From NCBI GenBank assembly GCA_013287135.1, contig JABDEK010000018.1:1-62430 (forward strand): a stretch of 62,430 bases of DNA, written 5' to 3'. The position numbers and the translations under genes were made by a program. This DNA is from Acidobacteriota bacterium (lineage in GTDB: Bacteria > Acidobacteriota > Terriglobia > Acidiferrales > UBA7541). Below the pieces are notes generated by a model. That model was not told the origin of the DNA, did no database searches, and saw only the letters and a list, made by a program, of their open reading frames with translations. Shown here one piece after another: positions 43,658 to 52,481 of the stretch (its first letter is position 1; each line of letters opens with the position of its first letter).

Positions 43658-44284
43658 ATCTATGTTTCTCCTTGGTTAGATTCCTCTGGCCCCAGTGGAC
43701 TCCACGGTAACACTAGAAACCTAGCCCGTTACTCCTTGAAAGTACAGTTGTGATGGCAAGGTTAATACAGGCGCAAGATTGCGCGCAGTGCGACCAACTC
43801 GAAAACTAATCTGGAATAGGTGACCAGTTAACTGCCGAATGCCTGATAAATGCGTTAGAACGTTTACCGAAAGGTGGTTCCCCGTACAAAGATGCCCGGT
43901 ACGAGTAACCTAATCGGCCACAAGGCGATTCCTCTCGCGCAAACCTGCCTCGACTGTATCGCCTTCTTGCCCGCGCGGCTGTGCCGTGTTCGTAAACAGA
44001 ATGTGCCAGGGGGGAGACAAGCCTCCTTCCGACTCAAGTCCTATCTCATTATCTTTCTGTGTCCTGCGGGATACTTACCTCAGTACTAACGCACGCGTGG
44101 AAATTGAACCGCGTTAGAAATGTAACTTACGTACCAGTGTCTTCGCCGGGCGCGCGTCCTATTCTGCTGCCATGTTCTCCAAGCCAAGGGAGTACAACAT
44201 TTTTGAGTAACTTTACGCGCGGTGGCCACCCACGACTGCCCAAGGGAGAAACAACCCAAAAATAGAAAATAGGAGAAGAAAGAC
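43658..44284. other. Non-coding stretch upstream of the pilin gene
   Basis: About 630 bases with no supported gene. It should contain the promoter and leader of the pilin gene. I looked for a -24/-12 sigma-54 site and found no match with correct spacing. Confidence 0.45.
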
Positions 44285-44794
44285 ATGAACAGGAAACAGA
44301 AGGGTTTTTCGTTGATTGAGTTGTTGATCGTCGTCGCGATTATTTTGATCATCGCGGCCATCGCGATTCCGAACTTGCTGCGCGCCCGCATGGCGGCCAA
44401 CGAGTCTTCGGCCGTCGGCTCGATTCGCACAATCAATACCGCTGCGGTCACCTATTCGACCGCTTGGGGAGTTCAATTTCCAGCGTCCTTAGCGGCAATG
44501 AGCGGCGCACCCGGCGGCGTTGCAGTTTGCGGAGCAGACCTATTGATTGACCCAGTGCTTGGTAATGCGACAGCAGCAGCCACAGCCAAGAGCGGTTATT
44601 TCTTCACCTATGTGGGAGCCACGGCAACTCCGGCACTTGGCGGTTGCACGGGATTCCAAACCTATACAATTGTGGGCCAACCGGCAACCGTTGGACAGAG
44701 TGGACAGCGCGGGTTCTTCAGCGATCAGAGTGGCGTCATCCGTTACACCACCGACGGCAGCGCTCCGACAGTCGCCAGCCCTCCGCTCCAGTAG
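44285..44794 (+). CDS. pilA: Type IV major pilin-like protein
   Basis: The 169-residue prepilin has a leader MNRKQKG, then the processed N-terminus FSLIELLIVVAIILIIAAIA with Glu5, and PNLLRARMAANESSAVGSIR, the classic pilA form of delta-proteobacteria and acidobacteria. Two cysteines are present in the globular part. AGGAGAAG precedes the ATG. It forms the pilus fibre after prepilin-peptidase cleavage. A terminator follows the stop. Confidence 0.9.
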   Translation: MNRKQKGFSLIELLIVVAIILIIAAIAIPNLLRARMAANESSAVGSIRTINTAAVTYSTAWGVQFPASLAAMSGAPGGVAVCGADLLIDPVLGNATAAATAKSGYFFTYVGATATPALGGCTGFQTYTIVGQPATVGQSGQRGFFSDQSGVIRYTTDGSAPTVASPPLQ

Positions 44795-44813
44795 TTCGCC
44801 GTAACATGATGGC

Positions 44814-44848
44814 GAAGAGGGGGAAATCACTCTCCCCTCTTCATTTTC
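44814..44848 (+). terminator. Intrinsic terminator of the pilin gene
   Basis: A 9-bp stem (GAAGAGGGG at 44814-44822 with CCCCTCTTC at 44834-44842) is followed by ATTTTCTT on the plus strand, 20 bases after the pilin stop. Confidence 0.8.
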
Positions 44849-45023
44849 TTCCGGCTTGTTGGCCGGCGAAGCGGAGGCGGACGTAATCGGCGGTCCACTT
44901 GCCCTCTGCGTCGCAGAGTTCTGGGCGCAAGGCTTCGCGGACTTCGGCGATATAGGGCGGGCGTTCGGCGGCAGCAAGGTTGAAGTGAAACTCTCGGCGA
45001 ACGTTTCCAGCCAGCCGGTGACA
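44841..45023 (-). pseudogene. Gene fragment without start, convergent to pilin
   Basis: A minus-strand frame between two stops reads AGNVRREFHFNLAAAERPPY then IAEVREALRPELCDAEGKWT and ends FAGQQAGRK. It is clearly protein-like but has no start codon. The parent family is not recognised. Its end overlaps the pilin terminator. Confidence 0.45.
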
Positions 45024-45149
45024 TCACCAGGAAGCGGCGTTGGGCGGGGTATGTTTCTGGGCATGCACAACTGAACTGAAAAGTAAAATTAAGCTGAAGC
45101 CGTCAGTTTCGTTTTCATGTTATTGCCACCATCGCCAATGAATCGAATC

Positions 45150-45508
45150 TCAGTTGCAGCCCATCGTGTCCGCAACAGCCGAAGGCGAGTACGCGCAAAC
45201 GTAAAGCCTGGCCATCGCTGACGCGGAGGCGGATGTTTCGCGCGAAGCGCCACAGCGCGCGGATGATATGGAGCGAGTGGCTATCATGACGTTGTTGTGC
45301 ACGGTGCCCAGCCCCGAACCAGCGGATGCCACTGCATGCAGTTCGTTACCATGTGACAGAGTGGCCGGTGAGCGCTCGCCACAGGATACAGATACTAACA
45401 AGCGAGCGGCGAAGCAGGTGGCGCGCGAGAGAATGGCGAGCGGCTCGTGGATGTCTGAGACGGAAGCGACCGAGGCCAGGTTCCTGGAGACGCGTGTGGC
45501 AGGCGAAG
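45150..45508 (-). pseudogene. Remnant of an adhesin C-terminal domain, paralogous to 58966-59310
   Basis: The frame reads LAILSRATCFAARLL, HNNVMIATRSISSARCGASR and SASAMARLYVCAYSPSAVAD, ending TMGCN. It aligns without gaps over most of its length with the end of the large adhesin (AILSRATCFAARMI, HNNVMVATRSISSGRGGASH, SASAMARLYVCAYMPS, TMGCN). The repeat part of the adhesin is absent here, and plus-strand TPR debris begins at about 45505. Confidence 0.65.
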
Positions 45509-45775
45509 CGCTTGATCAATCTTGGCGCTATTCGATACGACCTCGGACACTATGTTGAAGCGGAACAATTCGACCGTCAGGCGTTGGACATCGTTCAGTC
45601 TTGGTATGGCGAGGACAACCCCGAGACGGCTACCGATTTGACTATCCTCGCTCGAGCGCTAGTTTTCCAGCAACGTTTTGATGAAGCTTCCGATCTGCTT
45701 CAAAAATCGCTGGCCATCAAGGAACGCGCGTTTGGAAAGGTTCACCCTAGCGTCGCATCCACCCTTACAGCGTAG
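45505..45775 (+). pseudogene. TPR fragment, kinesin-light-chain type, from a kinase
   Basis: The frame reads INLGAIRYDLGHYVEAEQFD, then DNPETATDLTILARALVFQQ and LLQKSLAIKERAFGKVHPSV. These are 42-residue TPRs like those at the end of acidobacterial Ser/Thr kinases. It starts abruptly at the end of the opposite-strand adhesin remnant and stops at TAG 45773. Confidence 0.6.
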
Positions 45776-45841
45776 GGCGCGCAAAGATAGCACACCGCGA
45801 AAACTGCTCACGTCCGGCCGTTTTTCGTTCGAGGGAACTGC

Positions 45842-45882
45842 GATGTGCCAGGGCCGATTCCCCCGAACGACGCTGGCACATC
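45842..45882. repeat. 41-bp hairpin repeat, copy 1
   Basis: A 15-bp stem (two mismatches) encloses ATTCCCCCGAA, with GATGTGCCAG at one end and CTGGCACATC at the other. It recurs at 58912-58952 with a perfect stem. Both copies also share GAACTGC on the left. Each lies 14-24 bases after the stop of a minus-strand gene. Confidence 0.85.
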
Positions 45883-45905
45883 CTACATCAATTCTCAGCA
45901 CAACT

Positions 45906-46853
45906 TTATTCGACAGCCGCAGGCTTCATGGACACGTGTGCTGTCGACGAGTCGCACGGATTCGGGTTGCCTTGGATGACGCAGGTCTCGGCAGCTCCAT
46001 CTTCTGAAAATTGGAGCGAGATACCCGTTACGGGGTTCTGAGAATTGAGCGCGATGGTGTTAGCCGCGCCGTTAAACTGAGCGAGGCCATTCGCGTCGGT
46101 AATGGCTTCCAATTGAAATGGCGGCGCGGTTCCGGTTGGCGTGATCGTGACGATTACAGTGACGTTGGGGAACGGAGCGTCATTTCCCTGGAAAACGCGG
46201 ACCAGGAGATCGCCGTTGGAGTCGACGTCTAGCTGAGCGGCGACGTTCGCACATGCTGGGGTTACGGAGACCTCCGGATTCGCAATATTGAACTGGGCCC
46301 CTTCATTGGCAAACAACTGCTTGTAAATGGAGGGTGACGCAGTATCAACTACCTTAGCGATAGCAAACTGTTCGAACTTCGCTTTGCCTGAGGCCATACT
46401 CGCCCCGTTATAAACATTGCCCACGATGACTGGATCAATTGGATTGCCCTCGGCGAATGTGATCGTTACTTCGTCCACATTTGCAGCGACGTATGAGGCG
46501 TAATTGGGAGTAATCGCGCCGGACAAGACACTATATGCGGCGAGGACCGTTGTGGGCGCGGTGATGCCAGAGGGAGTGGTCTTGGAGGCTGGTACTCCGC
46601 GGACGATTACGGTGATGCTCCCCTCTTTTTCAGTATTGGTTTTGACGCCGATCACCTTGAGAAACAGATCGGAGGGGGCAGGATCCTGCCGGGTTGTGAG
46701 TGTGGAGTTCAACGCCACACCACTGCCCAGGGATATGTGGCTGATTTCCTCGACAACTTGGGCTTGGGCCGAGCTGCAAAACCCCGCCGCAATCATCGAA
46801 GCCAGAGTTGCAATTCCGAACGCTGCTACGAACATCCTAGCGAATTCTTTCAT
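45906..46853 (-). CDS. Secreted protein, unknown
   Basis: The 315-residue protein has a signal peptide (about 1-31, ending AQAQ) and beta-rich Ig-like regions: SLGSGVALNSTLTTRQDPAP, GSITVIVRGVPASKTTPSG and NVTVIVTITPTGTAPPFQLE. C-terminal cysteines (CVIQGNPNPCDSS) may pair. The ATG at 46853 is natural, though the ribosome site is weak. The repeated hairpin follows the stop. Confidence 0.75.
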   Translation of the reverse strand: MKEFARMFVAAFGIATLASMIAAGFCSSAQAQVVEEISHISLGSGVALNSTLTTRQDPAPSDLFLKVIGVKTNTEKEGSITVIVRGVPASKTTPSGITAPTTVLAAYSVLSGAITPNYASYVAANVDEVTITFAEGNPIDPVIVGNVYNGASMASGKAKFEQFAIAKVVDTASPSIYKQLFANEGAQFNIANPEVSVTPACANVAAQLDVDSNGDLLVRVFQGNDAPFPNVTVIVTITPTGTAPPFQLEAITDANGLAQFNGAANTIALNSQNPVTGISLQFSEDGAAETCVIQGNPNPCDSSTAHVSMKPAAVE

Positions 46854-47116
46854 TGTGTTCTCCGTTTTTGTCGCGTTAAACAGATCTTGCGCATTGTCTC
46901 TGTCCTGGCACGTTGCGGATTAACTCCGAGTGATTCGGGTTAGCCCTACGCGAGGAATAGTGCGGAGTTTCGGATTGGGAAACAATGGACGGGCTATGAT
47001 TTGAATATGAAAAAGTATGACCGTGCAAACACAAGAATCAATGAACCTTCTAGTTCTATTTAGAGCTTGGAGGCGATTTGGTACGAGGTTAGAATCCGCG
47101 TACCGAAGGCCCTTCT

Positions 47117-49504
47117 ATGGCACAGAACGAACCTGTACCCCTTTCAAGGTTCGGTGATTTCATTGTCGACCCAAGTGGACGTAGCGTCCGAAGGCATGGG
47201 ATTCGTCTGAAACTGCACGGCCAGCCGTTTGAAATCCTTCTGCTACTTCTGGAAAAACCCGGCGAAGTCGTGACTCGCGAGGACTTGCAGCATCGCGTTT
47301 GGCCGGAGAACACTTTCGTCGATTTCGAACAGGGTTTGAACGCTGCTATTAAGAAACTGCGGCATACGATTCAAGATTCCGCAGAGGAACCACGTTATAT
47401 CGAGACGGTGCCACGGATTGGCTATCGTTTTATCGCTCCCGTTGAACGGGTAAAAGCCGCGGAGCCGACTCTTGTTTCGGGCGCGGACAAAATTACTGAA
47501 ACTAGCGGCGTTCGGTCGTTAGCAGAGATGCCCGAAGGGTGCGCGGTACTAGCTCCGCGTTTCGGGGATAAAACTGGGAATAAGATTCGGCATTGGAAGT
47601 GGTTGGCGGCTGTCGCACTAATCGCTGTCGTCGGCATTATGGCGATTCGGTTCGCGCGAAGCCGTTCCATTCTCGCGTTAGGCCCGTCTGATTTTGTTCT
47701 CGTTGGCGATTTCGTGAATACCACCGGCGATCCCGTATTCGACGGCACGCTGAGGCAAGCGCTGGCGGTAAAACTTGGCGAGTCGCCCTACTTCAATTTG
47801 GTCAGCGCAGGGAAAGTGCGTGAAACGCTTAAGCTTATGGGGCGCTCGCCGGAGGATCCGTTAGTGCCTCCGATCGCACGAGACGTTTGCCAACGAACGG
47901 GGGCAAAAGCTGTCGTCGGCGGCGCGATTTTTAATCTGGGAGACCGCTACGTAATTGCGCTGGACGCTACGAACTGTGTGAACGGCGACCGCGTGACACA
48001 TCAAGAAATTCAGGCCTTGCATAAAGATCAGATTATTGCTCGTCTGGGTGAAATTATTCCTCCCGTGCGCCGCGAACTAGGCGAATCCATCAGCTCAATT
48101 CAGAAATTTGATACGCCGATTGAGCAGGCCACTACAAGTTCGCTGGCCGCCTTGAAAGCATATACGGTCGGCGACGAAAAGCGCATACGCGGCGACGAAG
48201 CTGAAAGCGTAACTTCGTACAAAATGGCGGTCGAGCTGGATCCGAATTTTGCAATCGCGTACGCAAGAATCGGCGCGGTTTACCACAATTTGGAAGAAAT
48301 CGAATTAGGGAACGAATATCTGAAAAAAAGCTTCGATTTGCGCGGGCACGTCAGCGAGAAGGAAAAATTCTATATCGCGGCGCACTACTACGTGGATTTT
48401 ACGGGCGAAGAGGACAAGGCGATTGACCTTTACAAGCTCTGGAATCAGATTTATCCGCGCGACTGGATCCCGTATAACAATCTGGCGAACGAACTCGTAA
48501 AAGTTGGACGTCTGGACGAATCTATTGCCGCATCGCAGGAAGCGATTCGCTTAAATCCCGCGCTCTCCTACAACGTTGCTTACAACTACCTAAGGGCCAG
48601 CCGCTTCCCAGAGGCCAAGGCGATGTGCGAGCGTGCGACCGCAGACAAGCACGACAACTTCGCCACTCACACGGTGTGTTACGACCTGGCGTTTGTAAAC
48701 GGAGACGAAGCGGCGCAGCAGCGCGAAGTGGATTGGTTCAAAGGAAAACCGCTCGAATACTGGATTCTGAACATACAAGGATGGTCTGCTTTTGCGTTGG
48801 GCCAAGTCCACAGGGGCGAGCAGTTGTTTGAGCGCGCGCGAACTGAGGCAATACGGCAGGAATCAAGGCAATATGCGGTCGCCACCGCCAACGACCAATC
48901 TCAGCTCGAAGCGGATCTTGGGAACACGAAAGAATCTCGCTCAAACGCAGATCTCGCCATGCGAATAATGCCTGATTCAGAGGAAGCTCAAGCGGGTGTA
49001 GCCATCGCCCTGGCGCGAATAGGCGATGTGAAAAAGGCTCAGACGCTGGCCGCATCGGCGGTGCAACGCCATCCGCTGAATACTTTAATCAACAATGCGA
49101 CGCTCCCCTGCGCTTACGCAGCCATCGATATGCAGAAGAAGAACTTCGCGAAAGCGGTGGACGACTTGAGCCGCGCTGTTCCTTATGAGCTTGGCGACAT
49201 TCAATCGGCGGGGAGCGGATTGCCAATGTATTACCGCGGCCTCGCGTATCTGCAGGCAGGTTCGGGAAAAGAAGCCGCCATTCAATTTCAAAAACTCATC
49301 GACAATCGCGGTATCGTGTCAGTCTCAATGTATTGGCCACTAGCACACCTTGGTTTGGCGCGAGCCTTTGTCAGCACGGGAGACAAAGAGAAAGGTCTTT
49401 CGAGTTACCGCGATTTTTTGTCGCTGTGGAAGACGGCGGATCCGGACCTTCTCGTATTGCGGCAGGCGAAGTCCGAATATGCAAAGTTGACCGTCCAAAA
49501 GTGA
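47117..49504 (+). CDS. CadC-type winged-helix transmembrane regulator with TPR region
   Basis: The 795-residue protein has an OmpR/CadC-type winged helix (about 10-112: GIRLKLHGQPFEILLLLLEK, DFEQGLNAAIKKLRHTIQDS, PRYIETVPRIGYRFI). One membrane helix follows at about 158-178, then a TolB-N-like domain ([20 protein letters not shown]) and about ten TPRs to the end. The DNA-binding domain would sit in the cytoplasm and the TPRs outside. The outer part shares its layout with the kinase at 53.9-56.7 kb. Confidence 0.9.
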   Translation: MAQNEPVPLSRFGDFIVDPSGRSVRRHGIRLKLHGQPFEILLLLLEKPGEVVTREDLQHRVWPENTFVDFEQGLNAAIKKLRHTIQDSAEEPRYIETVPRIGYRFIAPVERVKAAEPTLVSGADKITETSGVRSLAEMPEGCAVLAPRFGDKTGNKIRHWKWLAAVALIAVVGIMAIRFARSRSILALGPSDFVLVGDFVNTTGDPVFDGTLRQALAVKLGESPYFNLVSAGKVRETLKLMGRSPEDPLVPPIARDVCQRTGAKAVVGGAIFNLGDRYVIALDATNCVNGDRVTHQEIQALHKDQIIARLGEIIPPVRRELGESISSIQKFDTPIEQATTSSLAALKAYTVGDEKRIRGDEAESVTSYKMAVELDPNFAIAYARIGAVYHNLEEIELGNEYLKKSFDLRGHVSEKEKFYIAAHYYVDFTGEEDKAIDLYKLWNQIYPRDWIPYNNLANELVKVGRLDESIAASQEAIRLNPALSYNVAYNYLRASRFPEAKAMCERATADKHDNFATHTVCYDLAFVNGDEAAQQREVDWFKGKPLEYWILNIQGWSAFALGQVHRGEQLFERARTEAIRQESRQYAVATANDQSQLEADLGNTKESRSNADLAMRIMPDSEEAQAGVAIALARIGDVKKAQTLAASAVQRHPLNTLINNATLPCAYAAIDMQKKNFAKAVDDLSRAVPYELGDIQSAGSGLPMYYRGLAYLQAGSGKEAAIQFQKLIDNRGIVSVSMYWPLAHLGLARAFVSTGDKEKGLSSYRDFLSLWKTADPDLLVLRQAKSEYAKLTVQK

Positions 49505-49511
49505 TGATCGA

Positions 49512-49527
49512 AGACGCTTCGGCGTCT
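49512..49527 (+). terminator. Hairpin after the CadC-TPR gene
   Basis: A 6-bp stem AGACGC with GCGTCT closes a TTCG tetraloop eight bases after the stop. It is stable but not followed by a T-tract. Confidence 0.4.
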
Positions 49528-49656
49528 CGCCTTCAGCATTCTTCGGGATCCGATCGGCGCGGTGCTGGGATTGTGGAAGTCCAAGTCGAAACAAATTCGC
49601 GACGACCCCGGGCACACACACAAACTCGGCTAAAAACCGGACAATGTATAAGATGC

Positions 49657-49672
49657 TGTTCAATGTAGAACA
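49657..49672. promoter_or_regulatory. 16-bp near-palindrome, copy 1
   Basis: TGTTCAATGTAGAACA: arms TGTTC/GAACA are perfect inverted repeats around 6 bases. Related sites are at 50827 and 51862. It is a candidate operator upstream of the zinc-ribbon gene. Confidence 0.5.
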
Positions 49673-49929
49673 GCAAGACTGACAGAATCGATCCAAACTC
49701 CCGGCATGCAGAACGAAACTAGGTGCGAGAAAAGAGAGCGTTGGGACTTTTTTATTTAGCCACGTTTTTGAAGACGAGAGAGAGATTGCGGGGGCGTTGT
49801 GACATCAGAATTCCTTGAGACCACAAGAATGAGATGCCGAAAGCTCCGATTGTATTGCTTGACTTCGAACATTCTAAGGACTAACTTTTTCTAACCAGCC
49901 TATAGCTCCTCCTTCGGATTCGCTCGTTT

Positions 49930-50118
49930 ATGAAAATGCTCTACATAATCCGGTCTCACAAGTGTCCAATATGCGGCAGCACCGACATTCATCGCTCGAA
50001 ACGCAAAGGTATTGCAGAGCAGTTTGCTTGTCGGGTCACTCCCGTTCGCCCTTTTCGCTGCAAGAGTTGCGATAGTCGGGTGTATGCATTCGAGGCCGAT
50101 GCAAGAAAGTCCGCTTGA
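49930..50118 (+). CDS. Small zinc-ribbon protein
   Basis: The 62-residue protein has two CxxC knuckles (HKCPICGSTDIHRSKRKG and FRCKSCDSRVYAFEADA), forming one zinc ribbon. Basic residues between them could contact nucleic acid. Function unknown; small proteins of this form are common in acidobacteria. Confidence 0.7.
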   Translation: MKMLYIIRSHKCPICGSTDIHRSKRKGIAEQFACRVTPVRPFRCKSCDSRVYAFEADARKSA

Positions 50119-50190
50119 AACGGTCTCGGAATCGTCAGTCCGAAATCAATTCCTTCCGAAGAAAGGTGTCTTGCCCGGCTGGGAGGCAAC

Positions 50191-50325
50191 ATGCCTCAGT
50201 CAATAACGGATGTGTTCAATTGTAATCGGTGCGTTGCTCTGTACGATTCCGAAAGAGAATTGCGGGATCACCAAGAAGCTGCCTACCATGCGGTTAGTAG
50301 TGGCGCAAGGCGCATGAATATCTGA
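50191..50325 (+). CDS. Tiny C2H2-like zinc-finger protein
   Basis: The 44-residue protein MPQSITDVFNCNRCVALYDS then ERELRDHQEAAYHA has the C2H2 spacing C-x2-C-x12-H-x5-H with a helical second half. GGGAGG precedes the ATG by about five bases. It reads in the same direction as the zinc-ribbon gene 70 bases before. It is probably a real gene that short-frame filters miss. Confidence 0.6.
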   Translation: MPQSITDVFNCNRCVALYDSERELRDHQEAAYHAVSSGARRMNI

Positions 50326-50976
50326 GATAGAATAGATAGAATCTATGAATCAGCAGGTTAAGGCAAGAGCCCAGAAGGCGTAGGTGATACTCTCTCCCGG
50401 CGATTCTTTGGTGATATAGAACCTTTCATTTTCTAAGTTCCGCAAGCCAATCATCTAGGATCGACAGGCTGCTTGCCTCAATTGAAGTGAATGCGATTCC
50501 CATCCCAGCATCAGGCCGCGAATAGGCGACTTTGCCTTGGGCGAAGAAATTCACTCCGTGAAGACGAAATTCGTAATCTGACTTTCGCCCCCCCTGGAAC
50601 GGAGAGGGGGTCTCTTACAAAGCATCCGGACAGATTCAAATCCTCTGTGTGTGCCGCAAGTTGCTTTTCCGTGCTGAGATCGGTAACTTGAATTCCGGCT
50701 ACGAATGGATAACGCTGCGCGCGATGGCGTTCGGAACGGATCGGAGAGTGACCTCGGCACGTTGAATTCTATTCCACGGCGAATCCCGGACCAAACAGAA
50801 TCGACAGCCCCGATTTTCCGGTACAGTGTTCAATGTAGGACGCCACATCGCCGGGCTTGCCGCTGCTGTTTGACGACCGGGGATCATGCAAACATGTTCC
50901 TTGAGGTATTAATACGGCAGCGGACATACGCCTACCACAGAAACGGTTATAGTCCCAGAAATTCACGGGAGGCTCG
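50326..50976. other. Intergenic stretch with one copy of the 16-bp near-palindrome
   Basis: About 650 bases. Short overlapping frames are unsupported. The near-palindrome TGTTCAATGTAGGACG at 50827-50842 is the clearest element; it stands 135 bases before the next gene. Confidence 0.4.
50827..50842. promoter_or_regulatory. 16-bp near-palindrome, copy 2
   Basis: TGTTCAATGTAGGACG differs from copy 1 at two positions. It precedes the receiver gene at 50977. Confidence 0.45.
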
Positions 50977-51393
50977 ATGCCAATCAAGGTGCTCTTGGCA
51001 GATGATACGGACTTTGTGCGGAGAGCGATTCGCCGCCTTCTAGAGGCCCAATCCGAGATCGAGGTTGTCGGCGAGGCTGCAAATTTTGTTGAAACAATTC
51101 AGATGTCGAACGATTTGAAGCCAGAAGTCATCGTTATGGATTTACATATGCCTGATGGATTGAAAATTACGCCTCTAGAAGTCAAATCTTTACTCAATTC
51201 TGGCACAACGCGGTTGTTGGCCATTTCTGTCTGGCAAGATGACGATGCCGATGCTTTGGCTGAGAGCTTTGGCGCGCTTACTCTACTGGATAAAAGCGAC
51301 CTCGGTAATAAACTTATTCCCGCCATTCTAGCGACGCCAGAACAACTTCGTACGCAGCTACCGGAATCCGGAGACACAAAACGGCCTGCTTGA
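50977..51393 (+). CDS. Receiver-only response regulator
   Basis: The 138-residue protein is a single CheY-like domain: VLLADDTDFVRRAIRRLLEA (acidic pair), VIVMDLHMPDGLK (phosphoryl Asp), ISVWQ (Thr/Ser position) and LLDKSD (Lys). No output domain. It probably works with the opposite receiver gene at 51413. Confidence 0.9.
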   Translation: MPIKVLLADDTDFVRRAIRRLLEAQSEIEVVGEAANFVETIQMSNDLKPEVIVMDLHMPDGLKITPLEVKSLLNSGTTRLLAISVWQDDDADALAESFGALTLLDKSDLGNKLIPAILATPEQLRTQLPESGDTKRPA

Positions 51394-51412
51394 GCATCCA
51401 CAATTTATTCTT

Positions 51413-51790
51413 TCAATATGGCGAAGGCAGCAAGTCTTGAATGCACTCCATCAGGTTGGTCATGCCATCCGCCTTATCAACCACCGCGTCGGCGGCAATT
51501 CCTTTGGGGCTGAATGTCCTGCGGACGGCCTCGCTATACATGGTGAATAGGATTATCCGCACGCTCGGCATCATCTCTTTGAGGACAGATGCCACCACGA
51601 TGCCATTCGTCCGGGGCATCGCCAAATCTAGGAGAACTAAATCAGGCTTCAGTTTCCACGCCTTTTCTATAGTATCTTCGCCATCGACGGCATCGCCGCA
51701 AACGTGAAAATTTCGTTCGGTGAGACATGTACGAATGACGTTGCGAAAGTTATCACTGTCGTCCGCGACTAGAATTCGTTGAGACATCAT
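51413..51790 (-). CDS. Receiver-only response regulator, convergent to the previous one
   Basis: The 125-residue domain has ILVADDSDNFRNVIRTCLTE, LVLLDLAMPRTNG (Asp) and LFTMYSE...VVDKADG (Thr, Lys), all residues needed for phosphorylation. It ends 20 bases from the end of the plus-strand receiver. The two differ enough not to be a recent duplication. Confidence 0.9.
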   Translation of the reverse strand: MMSQRILVADDSDNFRNVIRTCLTERNFHVCGDAVDGEDTIEKAWKLKPDLVLLDLAMPRTNGIVVASVLKEMMPSVRIILFTMYSEAVRRTFSPKGIAADAVVDKADGMTNLMECIQDLLPSPY

Positions 51791-51861
51791 ATGGGTACCT
51801 GCTTGGGCGTGGGCGGCCTACCCCAAGACGCTACGCGAATATAACTTGTTAAGGAATACGA

Positions 51862-51877
51862 TGTTCAATGTAGGACA
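51862..51877. promoter_or_regulatory. 16-bp near-palindrome, copy 3
   Basis: TGTTCAATGTAGGACA lies 72 bases before the start of the leftward receiver gene and about 110 before the small gene at 51988. Confidence 0.5.
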
Positions 51878-51987
51878 CCTGAGAAGCTGCTTGGATAGTT
51901 GATTTACTAACACTGTAGTTGTAGCGTTACCGCCAAGTGAGTTTCCGGGCCTCCTCAAATCGTAGTTTCCGGCATCAAGAGAGCTTT

Positions 51988-52239
51988 ATGCCAGACTCTA
52001 ACTCATCGTCCTGGAAACAGCCTTACATTGAAGCTCTTAGAGAATCGAATAAAAAGAAGCTGAGCGAGCTTGTCTACGCCACAGAGGCAGCAATATTGCT
52101 TCGCTTGTTTGAACTCGGGGATTCTGCGGACCATGATGAAGAACGGAATGAGATCGACGCGGCTTACGCGGATTTGTTGACTATCAAGATTCACAAACTT
52201 GGTTGGCCGCCATCTATGCCCAGCAAGCCCGCACAGTAA
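51988..52239 (+). CDS. Small conserved helical protein
   Basis: The 83-residue protein (SWKQPYIEALRESNKKKLSE, VYATEAAILLRLFELGDSAD, YADLLTIKIHKLGWP) is helical and belongs to a small family frequent in acidobacteria, by recollection. ATG 51988 has GAGAG upstream; an earlier in-frame start at 51937 has none. Confidence 0.65.
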   Translation: MPDSNSSSWKQPYIEALRESNKKKLSELVYATEAAILLRLFELGDSADHDEERNEIDAAYADLLTIKIHKLGWPPSMPSKPAQ

Positions 52240-52481
52240 AATCTACAGGGTGTTTTTCTAGGCGTCCCGAAGGAGCCTCTCAAAAGTTAATCTACGGATT
52301 GTCTCCTTATGTCCTCGTCGGTTATAGGAGAGCACCGACGCCTAGCCAAACGTCATATCAGCGATCAGGGCGACAGTCTGCGGTAAAAGTAGTCAGCAGC
52401 CCGTGGCCGCGATTAGTGATGCGGACATCCAGCCCCCGCGAATGGGCGAACTGGCTCCCTGCAAGGTGTGGACGTTACAGT

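Noticed and set aside
44215..44245. TGGCCACCCACGACTGCC as a sigma-54 promoter for the pilin
   Set aside because: The GG to GC spacing is two bases too long.
45268..45558. Plus-strand frame similar to one at 59102-59395
   Set aside because: The similarity is the antisense of the shared adhesin C-terminal domain; the minus-strand frame is better conserved and has a sensible end.
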